Below, piece after piece: positions 1 through 8,753 of a stretch of DNA of 64,000 nt. The stretch spans positions 1-64,000 of the forward strand of contig NZ_JARXWL010000008.1 in the NCBI RefSeq assembly GCF_029893325.1, written 5' to 3'. Position 1 is the stretch's first letter; each line of letters opens with the position of its first letter. Made by a program: the position numbers and the translations under genes. The notes beneath the pieces are model-generated. The model did no database searches, was not told the DNA's origin, and saw only the letters and a program-made list of their open reading frames with translations. This stretch comes from Enterococcus sp. PF1-24. Lineage in GTDB: Bacteria > Bacillota > Bacilli > Lactobacillales > Enterococcaceae.

Positions 1-81
1 CTGGCATTTTAATTACCGCAATAAATATGATGAAACTATCAAAAGTAAGATAATAATAATTAAATCATACCTAAAAAAACA

Positions 82-128
82 GAAATCCCACAAAACCATA
101 ATGGTTTTCATAGAATTTCTTTTTTTTG
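82..128. terminator. Probable bidirectional terminator hairpin
   Basis: An inverted repeat is centred near 100 (AAAACCAT facing ATGGTTTT, with weaker outer pairing of GAAAT and ATTTC). A T-run follows on the + side, and an A-run at 73-79 reads as T on the minus strand. It would end the minus-strand transcript of the PH-like gene. Confidence 0.5.
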
Positions 129-131
129 AAA

Positions 132-968
132 CTACGAACATAATTTACTTATGTCACAGCCCCTTTTTTTAGTAATTATTTCTGCAAGTAAACTTTGTGA
201 ACCCAAATAAAGATGTTTACTGGGCCCGATATGAAAGAAAATCCCTAAGATGAGTAGAATTAGCAAGCTGACAACGGCTATCAATGAAATGGTCATAAAT
301 GTTTTTTGCCATAAAGTGAAATTACTAAAATAATAATCAAAAGTTGAATTTCTTTGCACTTTATCAGTGATGAGAACATTTTTTAAAGCTTCAATTTCCG
401 ATAATTGGCGTTTGAAAATTTCAGCATCATTTTCAGTTAAGCGCTCAGTAAAAATATTATTATTTGATTGAAAATCCAAGCTATAGCTATAAGTATATTT
501 TCTTTTCGGGAAAAATCCTTGACGATTTTCCCATTCGAAATAGCCGACTTTTTGTTCTTTAAAGCAAATGCTTTTAATCCCTGCATAAGGATAAATATAA
601 TAGAGGCCATCTTCTAAATATTCAATTAACGTCATAAAGATGATGCGCTGATTGGTAAAAATTAATAAACGATTGCCACGAATATCGTTGAAAAGGCGGA
701 CATAAGCTTTCGATTGCGGTTTTTCAGCATAGGCCATGCCCATCAAACCAACATTAGCAACACTGGAATTTTCACCAGCCGCTAAAGGTAGGTAAGCTTG
801 AATAATTTCATCAGCCGCTAAATTTTCAGCAAACTCTTCCATTAATTCTCGTAGAAAAATATATTTTTTAGTTTGCTGAAGTAATTGTTTTTTCTGGAAA
901 GCAATTTTTTCTTCGGGAGAGCGTTCTTTATTGAATAGATGAAAAAGCTTTTTAAAAGTATTACTCAT
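132..968 (-). CDS. PH-like domain membrane protein, partner of ECF sigma factor
   Basis: The protein has 278 residues. Its N-terminal half is charged and may be helical. Residues about 95-195 look like a bacterial PH-type beta domain (a GNRLLIFTNQRIIFMT-like stretch), and one hydrophobic segment lies near residues 222-247. A short polar tail follows, so most of the protein is probably cytoplasmic. The start ATG has AAGGAG upstream and overlaps the end of the sigma-factor gene by 8 bases, which makes the two a translationally coupled pair. Such pairs often join a sigma factor to its membrane-bound modulator, so an anti-sigma-like or envelope-sensing role is possible. That is an inference from position. 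The exact family was not recognised. Confidence 0.6.
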   Translation of the reverse strand: MSNTFKKLFHLFNKERSPEEKIAFQKKQLLQQTKKYIFLRELMEEFAENLAADEIIQAYLPLAAGENSSVANVGLMGMAYAEKPQSKAYVRLFNDIRGNRLLIFTNQRIIFMTLIEYLEDGLYYIYPYAGIKSICFKEQKVGYFEWENRQGFFPKRKYTYSYSLDFQSNNNIFTERLTENDAEIFKRQLSEIEALKNVLITDKVQRNSTFDYYFSNFTLWQKTFMTISLIAVVSLLILLILGIFFHIGPSKHLYLGSQSLLAEIITKKRGCDISKLCS

Positions 969-1491
969 GATTACTCAGCTCCTTTTTTAGTTTTTTTCGG
1001 CCACGTGAAAGCCGGTTATAGACAGTTTCGTTAGTTAAGGCTAAATCTTTAGCGATATCTTCAATTTTTTCTTGGTAAAAATAGCGCTTAAGAAAAATTA
1101 ATTGGTCTTCAAAAGTTAGAATGGCTAATAAATCTAAAAACTGTTCTTTTTCTAAAGGAAAACTTTCTTTTCTGATTTCAGGTAACGTAGCAACAGATTG
1201 AAACTTTTGGTTGCGGATAATTTTTCTTTTAAAATCAATCGCAGTGTTTTTAGTAATCATTAAAATCCAAGTGTTAAACTGGGCTAATTCCGGCTTGTAA
1301 GTAGCTGACTTTTTCCAAATTGTATAAAAGACTTCATTTTCGACTTCTTGCTGGTAGGAGCGTTCTTCAGAGCGATTGAGTATCTGATGAATCGTTTTTA
1401 AAATAGTTAAACCGTACTTATCAATTAAAAGTTCTAGGCCATTATAATCTTTGGCAACTAAGGCAGCGATTATGCTTTCATCTAAAACCAT
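961..1491 (-). CDS. ECF-type sigma-70 family RNA polymerase sigma factor
   Basis: The protein has 176 residues, the usual size for a group 4 (ECF) sigma factor. A sigma region 2-like part spans residues about 15-95, including the FNTWILMITKNTAIDFKR stretch typical of regions 2.3-2.4. A region 4 helix-turn-helix sits at about 115-170, where LTFEDQLIFLKRYF is followed by IEDIAKDLALTNETVYNRLSRGRKKL. The start is preceded by GAAAGGAG. The gene overlaps the following PH-like membrane protein, which may control it. The regulon is unknown. Upstream, a TTGACA-like and a TATAAT-like box occur on the minus strand, but their 20-base spacing is too long for a standard promoter. Confidence 0.85.
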   Translation of the reverse strand: MVLDESIIAALVAKDYNGLELLIDKYGLTILKTIHQILNRSEERSYQQEVENEVFYTIWKKSATYKPELAQFNTWILMITKNTAIDFKRKIIRNQKFQSVATLPEIRKESFPLEKEQFLDLLAILTFEDQLIFLKRYFYQEKIEDIAKDLALTNETVYNRLSRGRKKLKKELSNHE

Positions 1492-1601
1492 TTTGGCACT
1501 CCTTTCGCAATTTGTTCGCTTTACTATATTATACGTTGTAAAATAAATTTTTCTGTCAAAAATATCATTTTTTTGCGTATCTTTTTTTAGGAGGGAGAAA
1601 A

Positions 1602-2237
1602 ATGCAGACTTGGCAAGGAATCATGAAAGAAAAATTACTGATTATTTTACTGGCTGCCTTAGGAATTGTTGGGGCTTTTTGTGGCTATCTGTTAATTCAT
1701 CAGCCAAAACAGGAGCTGATTGAAACAGTAACTGTGGCAACGACGGTAGAAAGCAGCACGTTAAATAGTTCAACAACTGAAACAACCGTGGACTTTATTT
1801 ATGTGGACATAAAAGGTGCTGTTGTAAATCCGGGAATGTATCGTTTAGCTAGCGAGTGCCGCTTAATTGACGGGATTATGGCAGCTGGCGGTTTTACTTC
1901 AGAAGCTGATCAAAATTTATTAAACTTTGCTTTAAAACTAAGTGATCAGCAAGTGATTTATGTAGCAAAAGTCGGTGAGGAAGTAGCTGCAGAAGTTAGC
2001 AATAATCAACTAACTCCATCGATAGCAGGAAGTGGGGAAAAAGACGGAAAAATAAATATTAATACAGCATCAGCTGTGGAGTTGCAGACTTTATCAGGGA
2101 TTGGCGAGAAGAAAGCACAAGACATTATTAACTATCGTGAGGCGAACGGTAGTTTTAAAGATATTTCGGATTTAACAAAAATTTCGGGGATTGGTGAAAA
2201 GACGCTTGAAAAAATCAAGGATTCCATTACAATATAG
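1602..2237 (+). CDS. comEA: ComEA, DNA-binding receptor of the uptake machinery
   Basis: ComEA binds incoming double-stranded DNA at the outer face of the membrane during natural transformation. The 211-residue protein has a membrane anchor at about 11-32, a Ser/Thr-rich linker, an SLBB-type domain at about 66-125 (DIKGAVVNPGMYRL) and a C-terminal helix-hairpin-helix pair at about 148-210 (ININTASAVELQTLSGIGEKKA, then ISGIGEKTLEKI), which is the DNA-binding part. This is the full family architecture. The start ATG follows a GGAGGGAG site. It is the first gene of comEA-comEB-comEC. No competence-specific promoter motif was identified upstream, so whether the strain is transformable is open. 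Confidence 0.93.
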   Translation: MQTWQGIMKEKLLIILLAALGIVGAFCGYLLIHQPKQELIETVTVATTVESSTLNSSTTETTVDFIYVDIKGAVVNPGMYRLASECRLIDGIMAAGGFTSEADQNLLNFALKLSDQQVIYVAKVGEEVAAEVSNNQLTPSIAGSGEKDGKININTASAVELQTLSGIGEKKAQDIINYREANGSFKDISDLTKISGIGEKTLEKIKDSITI

Positions 2238-2302
2238 AAAACAAGTCTTTATCAAAAAAGGAGTTAACTTTTACTCTTAATATAGAAAAGAGGATTATTA
2301 TT

Positions 2303-2794
2303 TTGGAAAGAATACCTTGGGATCAGTATTTTATGGCACAAGCTTTATTACTTTCTTTGCGGAGTACCTGTACTCGTTTAGAAGTAGGGGCAACCTTGGT
2401 GCGGGATAAACGAATCATCGCAGGAGGCTATAATGGCTCTGTCAGCGGCGATGTCCATTGTGTCGATGAAGATTGCTACGTAGTGAACGGGCACTGTCTA
2501 CGGACTATTCACGCGGAAATGAACGCGTTGCTACAATGCGCCAAATTCGGCATTCCTACAGAAAATGCGGAAATTTATGTCACCCATTTTCCTTGCTTAG
2601 CGTGTACGAAAACTGTTTTGCAAGCTGGCGTTAAGAAAATTCACTATTTGTATGATTATCATAACGATCCTTATGCTTTAGATTTGATTCGCCAAGTGGG
2701 CGCATCTACTAATCAAGTTCAGTTAGATAAGAAATATTTCGCTAAAATTCGCCTAGAAAACGAGTTGCTTTTTGAAAATGCTGAAGAAAATTGA
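2303..2794 (+). CDS. comEB: ComEB, dCMP deaminase family protein
   Basis: This zinc-dependent cytidine/deoxycytidylate deaminase family protein would convert dCMP to dUMP. It has 163 residues. The zinc-binding and catalytic motifs are intact: HAEMNAL at about residue 73 and PCLACTKTV at about 98. The gene starts at a TTG, with AAGAGGA just upstream. It sits between comEA and comEC as in Bacillus, where it forms part of the competence operon although it is not needed for transformation. Its 3' end overlaps comEC by 23 bases if comEC begins at the first TTG. The family call is firm. A direct role in DNA uptake is doubtful. Confidence 0.92.
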   Translation: MERIPWDQYFMAQALLLSLRSTCTRLEVGATLVRDKRIIAGGYNGSVSGDVHCVDEDCYVVNGHCLRTIHAEMNALLQCAKFGIPTENAEIYVTHFPCLACTKTVLQAGVKKIHYLYDYHNDPYALDLIRQVGASTNQVQLDKKYFAKIRLENELLFENAEEN

Positions 2795-5057
2795 TAATTA
2801 TTGGGTTTTCCCAGCCCTTTTAAGTGCAATCATCGGGGCTTTAGTCATTGAAAAAAGTTTACTTCTCTATTTATCCTTAACTGTGATACTCGTCAGTTTA
2901 TGCTGTAAAAGGAACAAATCATTAATCGTGATTTGTTTATTTTGCAGTTTTTTTGTTGCTTTGAGAGCTAATAGCCAAAAAGAAAAGCTACAACTACCTA
3001 CTGAAATAGGGGCAACCAATGATTATCAACTGGTTCTATTACCTGATAGTCAACGAGTGAATGGCGATAGTTTACGTTTCACCGCTGAAACAATCGCTAA
3101 TCAAGAAGTTCGTCAAGTCACTTGTCGTATTAAATTAAAATCAGCAGCTGAAAAAGATTTTTGGCAAGCCAACAATCAAGTCTTACTTTTGAAAACAAGG
3201 GGAGAGTTAGCTATAGCAGAAGGTCAAAGAAACTTATTAGGTTTTGATTATCGTCTTTATCTAGCCAGTAAAGGTATTGCTGGTATATTAAAAGTTAGTG
3301 ATTATCAAATTACTAAAGTAATACAGCCCAAGTTTTTTGATTTTCAGCTTTTTTTCAGTCGTCTTCGGCAGCAGCAAGTGCAACGAATTGATAAGATATT
3401 TTCCAGAAAAACCGCCCTTTATATGAAAGCCTTACTATTTGGTTATCAAGATCAAGATTTTGAAGAAATTCGTGAAATTTATGATGATAGTGGTTTGCTT
3501 CATTTATTTAGTTTATCGGGCTTACATGTTCAGTTTTTTCTAGGAAGTTTATATTATTTATTGCGGCGTTTGCGCTTGACTCCAGCAGAATCCTTAGGCC
3601 CTTTAATTGTGGTTAGTATTTTCTTTTATTTGTTAACTGGTGGTAGCATCAGTGTTACGCGAGCTTTGATTTTCTTTTTAGTTAGGCGCTTTTTAGGGTT
3701 AAGAAGAGTAGTTGTTTCTTCTTTAGATCGTTTTTCTATTAGTTTAGTATTGCTATTACTAGTGAAACCCTATACTTTTTTTAGTTTAGGTGGCTTATTA
3801 AGTGTAACGATTTCTTTATTTATCCTATTACTACAAGAAAAAAAGTCCTTGAACCTAGTGCAGAAAAATTTATTATTGCAAATAGTGATGCTGCCAATTG
3901 TTAGCTATAGTTTTTGTAAGGTGCCAATTCTTAGTGGCTTTTTCAGTGTCCTGTTTATTCCCTTGTTTGAAAAAATATTTTTACCATATCTCAGTGGGCT
4001 ATTTATTTTCAGTTTTTTCAAATTTTTACAACCATTATCGCTTCTACCAGAAATTATCTTTGAAAAAATTCTTCAGAGTATGGAGTGGTGTATCAGTCTT
4101 TTTGAAAGCTGGAGTTTAAGCGCCAGTGGTTTTAGCAATAACCTGTTAGTATTTTTAATTTTGATAGCAATTTATTTTTTGCAATCTCAAAATCTGAAAA
4201 AAAGGGCGTGGCTAGTGATTATTTTAGCTTTCCCCCTGTATTTAAAAGTAATTAACCCTTTTGGTATGGTAGCTTTTGTAGATGTTGGTCAAGGGGATAG
4301 CATTTTCTTACAAGCCCCTTTTCAAAAAGAAACGATTCTAATTGATACTGGTGGACAGTTGACTTTCGCTAAAGAAGATTGGCAAATCGGTAACTGGCGT
4401 TCTGCTGCTGAATATAATTTGATTCCTTTTTTACAAGGGCAAGGCGTGGCGCAATTAGATATTTTAGTTTTGACTCACGCTGATGAGGATCATATAGGAG
4501 AAGTTTTAACCCTTAATCAAGCGATTCCTGTTAAAAAACTGTATTTAGCTAAAGGAATGGAGAAAAATCCTAAAATGAAAGAAATTTTAACCGTTTTTCA
4601 AAAACAAGGTACGCCAATTTATTTAGTCGCAGCTGGGGAAGTGATTGGGGAAAAATTTCAGCTACAAGTGTTATCGCCTTTTACAGAAGTGGTAGGAGAA
4701 AATAATGATTCTTTAGTGTTATGGACGACAATTGCTGAACATTCATTTCTTTTTACTGGCGATTTAGAAGCAGAAGGGGAAACGCAGTTGATTAATCATT
4801 ATCCCCAATTGCAAAGTGAAATTTTAAAAGTGGGTCATCATGGCAGTAAAACTTCTACTAGCAAAGAATTTGTTCAGCAGCTGCAACCAGAAATTGCGAT
4901 TATTTCTTGTGGGAAAAACAATCGTTTTGGTCATCCGCATCCGAAAGTTTTGAAAAACTTGCAAGAAGTCGCCATTTTCCGCACTGATCAACAGGGGATG
5001 ATTAGTTTTCGTTGGTCATTTTTTCAACCGATGATTATCAAAGAAATCATTGAATAA
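2772..5057 (+). CDS. comEC: ComEC, DNA translocation channel
   Basis: ComEC carries single-stranded DNA across the cytoplasmic membrane during transformation. The 761-residue protein has two N-terminal membrane helices, an extracellular OB-like part, a polytopic competence domain from about residue 215 (YDDSGLLHLFSLSGLHVQ is the conserved start) to about 490, and a C-terminal metallo-beta-lactamase-like domain with THADEDHIGEV and VGHHGSKTS. All three parts are present and uninterrupted. The first possible start is the TTG at 2772; an ATG two codons later at 2778 is equally good. The gene overlaps comEB, which suggests translational coupling. The length is normal for the family, and nothing suggests inactivation. 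Confidence 0.93.
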   Translation: MKMLKKIDNYWVFPALLSAIIGALVIEKSLLLYLSLTVILVSLCCKRNKSLIVICLFCSFFVALRANSQKEKLQLPTEIGATNDYQLVLLPDSQRVNGDSLRFTAETIANQEVRQVTCRIKLKSAAEKDFWQANNQVLLLKTRGELAIAEGQRNLLGFDYRLYLASKGIAGILKVSDYQITKVIQPKFFDFQLFFSRLRQQQVQRIDKIFSRKTALYMKALLFGYQDQDFEEIREIYDDSGLLHLFSLSGLHVQFFLGSLYYLLRRLRLTPAESLGPLIVVSIFFYLLTGGSISVTRALIFFLVRRFLGLRRVVVSSLDRFSISLVLLLLVKPYTFFSLGGLLSVTISLFILLLQEKKSLNLVQKNLLLQIVMLPIVSYSFCKVPILSGFFSVLFIPLFEKIFLPYLSGLFIFSFFKFLQPLSLLPEIIFEKILQSMEWCISLFESWSLSASGFSNNLLVFLILIAIYFLQSQNLKKRAWLVIILAFPLYLKVINPFGMVAFVDVGQGDSIFLQAPFQKETILIDTGGQLTFAKEDWQIGNWRSAAEYNLIPFLQGQGVAQLDILVLTHADEDHIGEVLTLNQAIPVKKLYLAKGMEKNPKMKEILTVFQKQGTPIYLVAAGEVIGEKFQLQVLSPFTEVVGENNDSLVLWTTIAEHSFLFTGDLEAEGETQLINHYPQLQSEILKVGHHGSKTSTSKEFVQQLQPEIAIISCGKNNRFGHPHPKVLKNLQEVAIFRTDQQGMISFRWSFFQPMIIKEIIE

Positions 5058-5135
5058 GGGTGGTATTTCTATTTTTCTCATGGTAGGATATTTGAGAAAC
5101 CTTTATTGAAGGAATTTGAAAAAAGGAGGAATTTT

Positions 5136-6155
5136 TTGAATACCCAAACAGCAATCCAAAGAATTCGTAGTCAAGCCTTAAAGAATATTTATTTAGTTTT
5201 GGGAACGGAAACTTACTTACAGCTACAAGTTCGCCAAGCTTTTTTAGAGCGACTACAAATTAGCGATGAAGAAGATTTGAATTTTACTTTATTCGATTTG
5301 ACGGAAACTTCCATGGCGACTTTGCTAGATGAAGCCGAAAGTTTACCTTTTTTTGGCGATTATCGCTTAATTTTTGCAGAAAATCCTTTTTTTCTAACTG
5401 GCAATAAAACAGCAGGAGATGTTGATTTAACTGATTTTCTCAAATATATTGAAAATCCTTTAGAAACCACGATTTTAGTTTTCTTTGCCCCCTATGATAA
5501 ATTAGATGAGCGAAAAAAAGCGACTAAACTATTAAAAAAGCAGAGTCAATTAATTGAAGTTCATGCTCCAGAAACAAAAGAATTACATCGCTATGTCCAA
5601 CAACTATTTGATAATCAGCAACTAACAATTAGTCGTGAAAATTTTGACTACTTTATGAATTTAACTGATCATAACTTAACAAAAATTGTTAGTGAGTTTG
5701 AAAAAATTGTTCTTTATCTTGGCAGTAATCAGACAGTCAGTCAAGAAGTTTTAAATGAATTAATTCCTAAAACTTTAGAGCATAATATCTTTGATATGAC
5801 CAATTATGTGTTAGCTGGTAAAACGGAAGCAGCATTGCGTTTATTTGATGATTTAGTGTTGCAAGGGGAAGAAACGATTAAGATTAGTGCGATTTTAATC
5901 AGCCTGTTTCGTTTATTGTTACAGACAAAAATTTTAGTAAACATCGGTTATCAGCAAGCTAATATCGCATCAACTTTAGGCGTCCATCCTTATCGTGCCA
6001 AGGTTGCGATGCAGCAAGCGCGAGGAATGACAGCCGAAAAAATCGCCCAGATTTATGATCAATTAGTTGAAAATGATTATTTAACGAAATCAGGGCAAGG
6101 GGATAAAAACTTAATGTTCCAACTTTTTGTAATGAAATTAGGGAAGTTAGTTTAA
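5136..6155 (+). CDS. holA: DNA polymerase III delta subunit
   Basis: HolA is the clamp-loader subunit that opens the sliding clamp. The frame is open from 5106, but AAGGAGGA at 5123-5130 sits five bases before the TTG at 5136, so I place the start there (339 residues, N-terminus MNTQTAIQRIRS). The conserved early LGTETYLQLQVRQAF region, the central AAA+-like fold (LVFFAPYDKLDERKKATKLLKK) and the helical C-terminal collar region are all present. The gene follows comEC as in many Firmicutes and is convergent with rpsT, with which it shares a terminator hairpin. Confidence 0.92.
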   Translation: MNTQTAIQRIRSQALKNIYLVLGTETYLQLQVRQAFLERLQISDEEDLNFTLFDLTETSMATLLDEAESLPFFGDYRLIFAENPFFLTGNKTAGDVDLTDFLKYIENPLETTILVFFAPYDKLDERKKATKLLKKQSQLIEVHAPETKELHRYVQQLFDNQQLTISRENFDYFMNLTDHNLTKIVSEFEKIVLYLGSNQTVSQEVLNELIPKTLEHNIFDMTNYVLAGKTEAALRLFDDLVLQGEETIKISAILISLFRLLLQTKILVNIGYQQANIASTLGVHPYRAKVAMQQARGMTAEKIAQIYDQLVENDYLTKSGQGDKNLMFQLFVMKLGKLV

Positions 6156-6167
6156 AATGCAAAGAAA

Positions 6168-6213
6168 AAGCACCGCTAGGCCATCTAAGAATGACTTAAC
6201 GGTGCTTAATTAT
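6168..6213. terminator. Bidirectional terminator between holA and rpsT
   Basis: AAGCACCG at 6168-6175 pairs with CGGTGCTT at 6200-6207. T-rich sequence follows on the + side, and an A-run precedes the left arm and reads as T on the minus strand. It lies between two convergent genes and would serve both. Confidence 0.75.
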
Positions 6214-6215
6214 TT

Positions 6216-6470
6216 TTATTTTGCAACTTTAGCAGTTAGACGAGATTTGTCGCGATTAGCTTTATTTTTGTGGATTAATCCTTTAGTTTCAGCCATGTCA
6301 ATCGCTTTAACAGCATCTTTATATAATGCATCTACGTTGTCAGCTCCAGCTTCTACAGCTTGATCAAGTTTTTTAATCGCTGTACGCATAGCGCTCATTT
6401 GAGATGAATTTCTAACGTTAGCGTCGTTACTTGTACGAACGCGTTTGATTGCAGATTCAATGTTTGGCAT
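6216..6470 (-). CDS. rpsT: 30S ribosomal protein S20
   Basis: S20 is a primary-binding protein of the small ribosomal subunit that contacts 16S rRNA. The protein has 84 residues, is strongly basic and helical, and carries the conserved N-terminal [21 protein letters not shown] and the internal [14 protein letters not shown]. The start ATG is preceded by GGAGGTG. The gene is monocistronic and convergent with holA, the usual arrangement in Lactobacillales. About 165 bases separate it from the ATPase gene, and these should contain its promoter and leader. Confidence 0.96.
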   Translation of the reverse strand: MPNIESAIKRVRTSNDANVRNSSQMSAMRTAIKKLDQAVEAGADNVDALYKDAVKAIDMAETKGLIHKNKANRDKSRLTAKVAK

Positions 6471-6635
6471 TTTTTCACCTCCGATAAGATAAAGTATATG
6501 TACCGAAATACATATTCAACATTAATCATTATACATAAAGCCCACTTTGTTTGCAATAAAAATGTGACAAGTTTTTTTCCTTAACAGCAAAATAATTTCT
6601 TAATTGCTATGTCTTAAGGTATAAAGTTCACAAGA

Positions 6636-8531
6636 TTAGCAGCCATTAGTTGAATCTTGATTATTTTTAAGGGGAATCGTTCGTAATAAACGTAAGCCGT
6701 TCAAAATAACTAAAATCGTACTGCCTTCATGACCGACAACCCCTAAAGGTAAACTGATTACTTGGAAAAAATTTGCTAAAATCAATAAAATGATGACACT
6801 TACTGAAAAGATAATGTTTTGTTTAATAATTTTTTGTAGTTTTAGAGAAAGCATATGACTCATTTGTAGTTTAGTTAAATCATTTTTTATTAACACCACA
6901 TCAGCGACATCCATCGCAACCGCCGTACCTTCACCCATCGCTACGCCAATTGAAGCTGTTGCCAGAGCAGGGGCGTCATTGACACCATCGCCAACCATAA
7001 CATTCACTTGATAAGTGGCATGCTCTTCGGTAATCAATTCCGTTTTATCAGCAGGTAAGCAGCCGCCATAAAAATCATTGACGCCAACTTCTTCAGCAAC
7101 AACTTTAGCTGTTTGTTGATTATCACCAGTAATCATGGTGGTATGAATCCCTTGACTGTTAAAATAGCTAATAACTTGTTTCGCTTCGGGGCGAGCTACA
7201 TCAAATAAAGCAAAAATCGCTTGTAATTGATTATCTTTTAGTAAATAAATGACTGTTCGACCGTTACTTTGCAAATAGTTAACCTTATCTAATAAATCAT
7301 CGGCTAATTTTTCTTCTGCTTCATTAAAAGAATATTTGCCAATTTTCCAAAGATGACCATTAATCATTGATTGAAGGCCAAAACCAGTCACTTCTTCAAC
7401 TTCGATTTGTTGAAATTCTTCCTTAATTGGTACCAAGAAATGAGTTAATAAAGCTTCTGCTAAGGGATGCGTAGTTTTAGATTCCATTGCCAGCATTGCT
7501 TGAATGCTTTCTTCTTGATTGCCTAAGAAAATACTATCGGTTACAACCGGACTACCTTGTGTTAACGTACCGGTTTTATCAAAGGCAATGGCTTTTAGTT
7601 GCGCTAAGTTCTCTAAATAAATTCCACCTTTAAAAAGTACGCCATTTCTTGCGCCATTTGAAATGGCAGCTAAGGTAGCTGGTGTAGCAGCTGCTACTAA
7701 GGCACAAGGGGAGGCAACCACTAATAAAACCATTCCGCGATAAAAACTTTCGCTCCACTCCCAGCCTAATAAAAAGTGGGGGAGTACAATCATAATTGGT
7801 ACGGTAATTAAAACAATTTTTACATAGACATTTTCAATTTTTTCAATAAAAGAAGCTGTTTTAGTTGGTGTATTTTGAGCTTCTTCAACTAACTGAATAA
7901 TTTTTGAAAATAGAGTATCTTCACTTTTTTGCGTAACTTCAATGGTGATGGCATGACCTAAATTAGTGGTGCCTGCATAGACTAAATCGCCAAGTTGTTT
8001 TTCCACTGGAATTGATTCACCGCTTAAAGCTGCTTCATCAATCGTACTTGAACCTTGAATTAACTGACCATCAATGGCAATCGCAGCCCCTTTAGGAACC
8101 AAAACTTTTTGGCCTAGTTGTAAATCTTTAACATTCGTTTCGATAGTTGTGCCGTCATTAGCTAAGACTAAAGCGGTAGCGGGTTGCATTTTCATTAAAG
8201 AAGTTATTTCTTTTTGACTTTTATTAGTGGCATATTCTTCCAAAGCACCACTTAAACAAAAAATGAAAGTCAACATCGCGCCTTCCAACCAATTGCCAAT
8301 TAAGCAAGCACCAATCGCTGCTAAAGCCATCAGTAAGTCAACGTTTAAATGTCTTTCGGTAAAAAGTTCTTGTAATCCCTCATAAGTCTGTTTCCACCCC
8401 CCTGCAATAATAGCAATTGTAAAAAAGAGTGGGGCAATTGCTAGATTATTTTTTTCCAAAGTAAAGCCTATAATCATAAAAAGTAAACAGCTTATAGTTG
8501 ATAAGAGCGCCTGTTTGACTTCTTTATTCAT
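6636..8531 (-). CDS. P1B-4-type heavy-metal efflux ATPase (PfeT/FrvA-like)
   Basis: This ATP-driven metal exporter would sit in the cytoplasmic membrane. It has 631 residues from the ATG at 8531, which follows GGAGGA; an earlier ATG at 8552 lacks such a site. It has no N-terminal metal-binding HMA domain. The membrane metal site is SPC (VASPCALVAA) and the last helix carries HEGST, the pair that marks the P1B-4 group of Co/Zn/Fe exporters, rather than the CPC of copper pumps. The phosphorylation motif DKTGTLTQG, the TGE-like SGES loop and the GDGVNDAPAL hinge are intact. Two Fur-family box-like sequences lie upstream, which fits iron export as in Bacillus PfeT and Listeria FrvA. Zinc or cobalt export remains possible. 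Confidence 0.85.
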   Translation of the reverse strand: MNKEVKQALLSTISCLLFMIIGFTLEKNNLAIAPLFFTIAIIAGGWKQTYEGLQELFTERHLNVDLLMALAAIGACLIGNWLEGAMLTFIFCLSGALEEYATNKSQKEITSLMKMQPATALVLANDGTTIETNVKDLQLGQKVLVPKGAAIAIDGQLIQGSSTIDEAALSGESIPVEKQLGDLVYAGTTNLGHAITIEVTQKSEDTLFSKIIQLVEEAQNTPTKTASFIEKIENVYVKIVLITVPIMIVLPHFLLGWEWSESFYRGMVLLVVASPCALVAAATPATLAAISNGARNGVLFKGGIYLENLAQLKAIAFDKTGTLTQGSPVVTDSIFLGNQEESIQAMLAMESKTTHPLAEALLTHFLVPIKEEFQQIEVEEVTGFGLQSMINGHLWKIGKYSFNEAEEKLADDLLDKVNYLQSNGRTVIYLLKDNQLQAIFALFDVARPEAKQVISYFNSQGIHTTMITGDNQQTAKVVAEEVGVNDFYGGCLPADKTELITEEHATYQVNVMVGDGVNDAPALATASIGVAMGEGTAVAMDVADVVLIKNDLTKLQMSHMLSLKLQKIIKQNIIFSVSVIILLILANFFQVISLPLGVVGHEGSTILVILNGLRLLRTIPLKNNQDSTNGC

Positions 8532-8611
8532 AATATAATCCTCCGTTTTCATTTATCTTCAAAGTCATCATAGCATATTATTTTTGTAAATGATAATAAA
8601 AACCTTTAAAT

Positions 8612-8630
8612 GAGAATGAAAGTAATTATC
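8612..8630. promoter_or_regulatory. Fur/PerR-family box-like site upstream of the metal ATPase
   Basis: The sequence GAGAATGAAAGTAATTATC matches the classical 19-base Fur box at 15 of 19 positions by eye. It lies 81 bases upstream of the ATPase start. A Fur-family repressor (Fur, PerR or Zur) is the likely reader. Confidence 0.4.
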
Positions 8631-8678
8631 AATAGAAATAGATGCTTTTAAATAAACAGATTTTCAACTTGTGCAATT

Positions 8679-8689
8679 GAGAATCATTC
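8679..8689. promoter_or_regulatory. Second Fur/PerR-family box-like site
   Basis: AGAATCATTCT is a perfect 5-1-5 inverted repeat, embedded in TTGAGAATCATTCTA and resembling the core of Fur-family operators. It lies about 150 bases upstream of the ATPase start, just after the uppP terminator. Confidence 0.35.
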
Positions 8690-8704
8690 TATTTTAAAAG
8701 TAGA

Positions 8705-8735
8705 CGAAAAAAACACCTTCAAAATGAAGGTGTTT
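8705..8735 (-). terminator. Terminator of uppP
   Basis: AAACACCTTCA at 8711-8721 pairs with TGAAGGTGTTT at 8725-8735 around a 3-base loop. Read on the minus strand it is followed by a T-run, as a Rho-independent terminator requires. Confidence 0.8.
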
Positions 8736-8753
8736 AATCAAGCTATCATTTAA

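Noticed and set aside
1528-1559. Sigma-A promoter for the ECF sigma gene on the minus strand
   Set aside because: TTGACA and TATAAT are both present, but 20 bases apart rather than 16-18, so I did not list it as a promoter.
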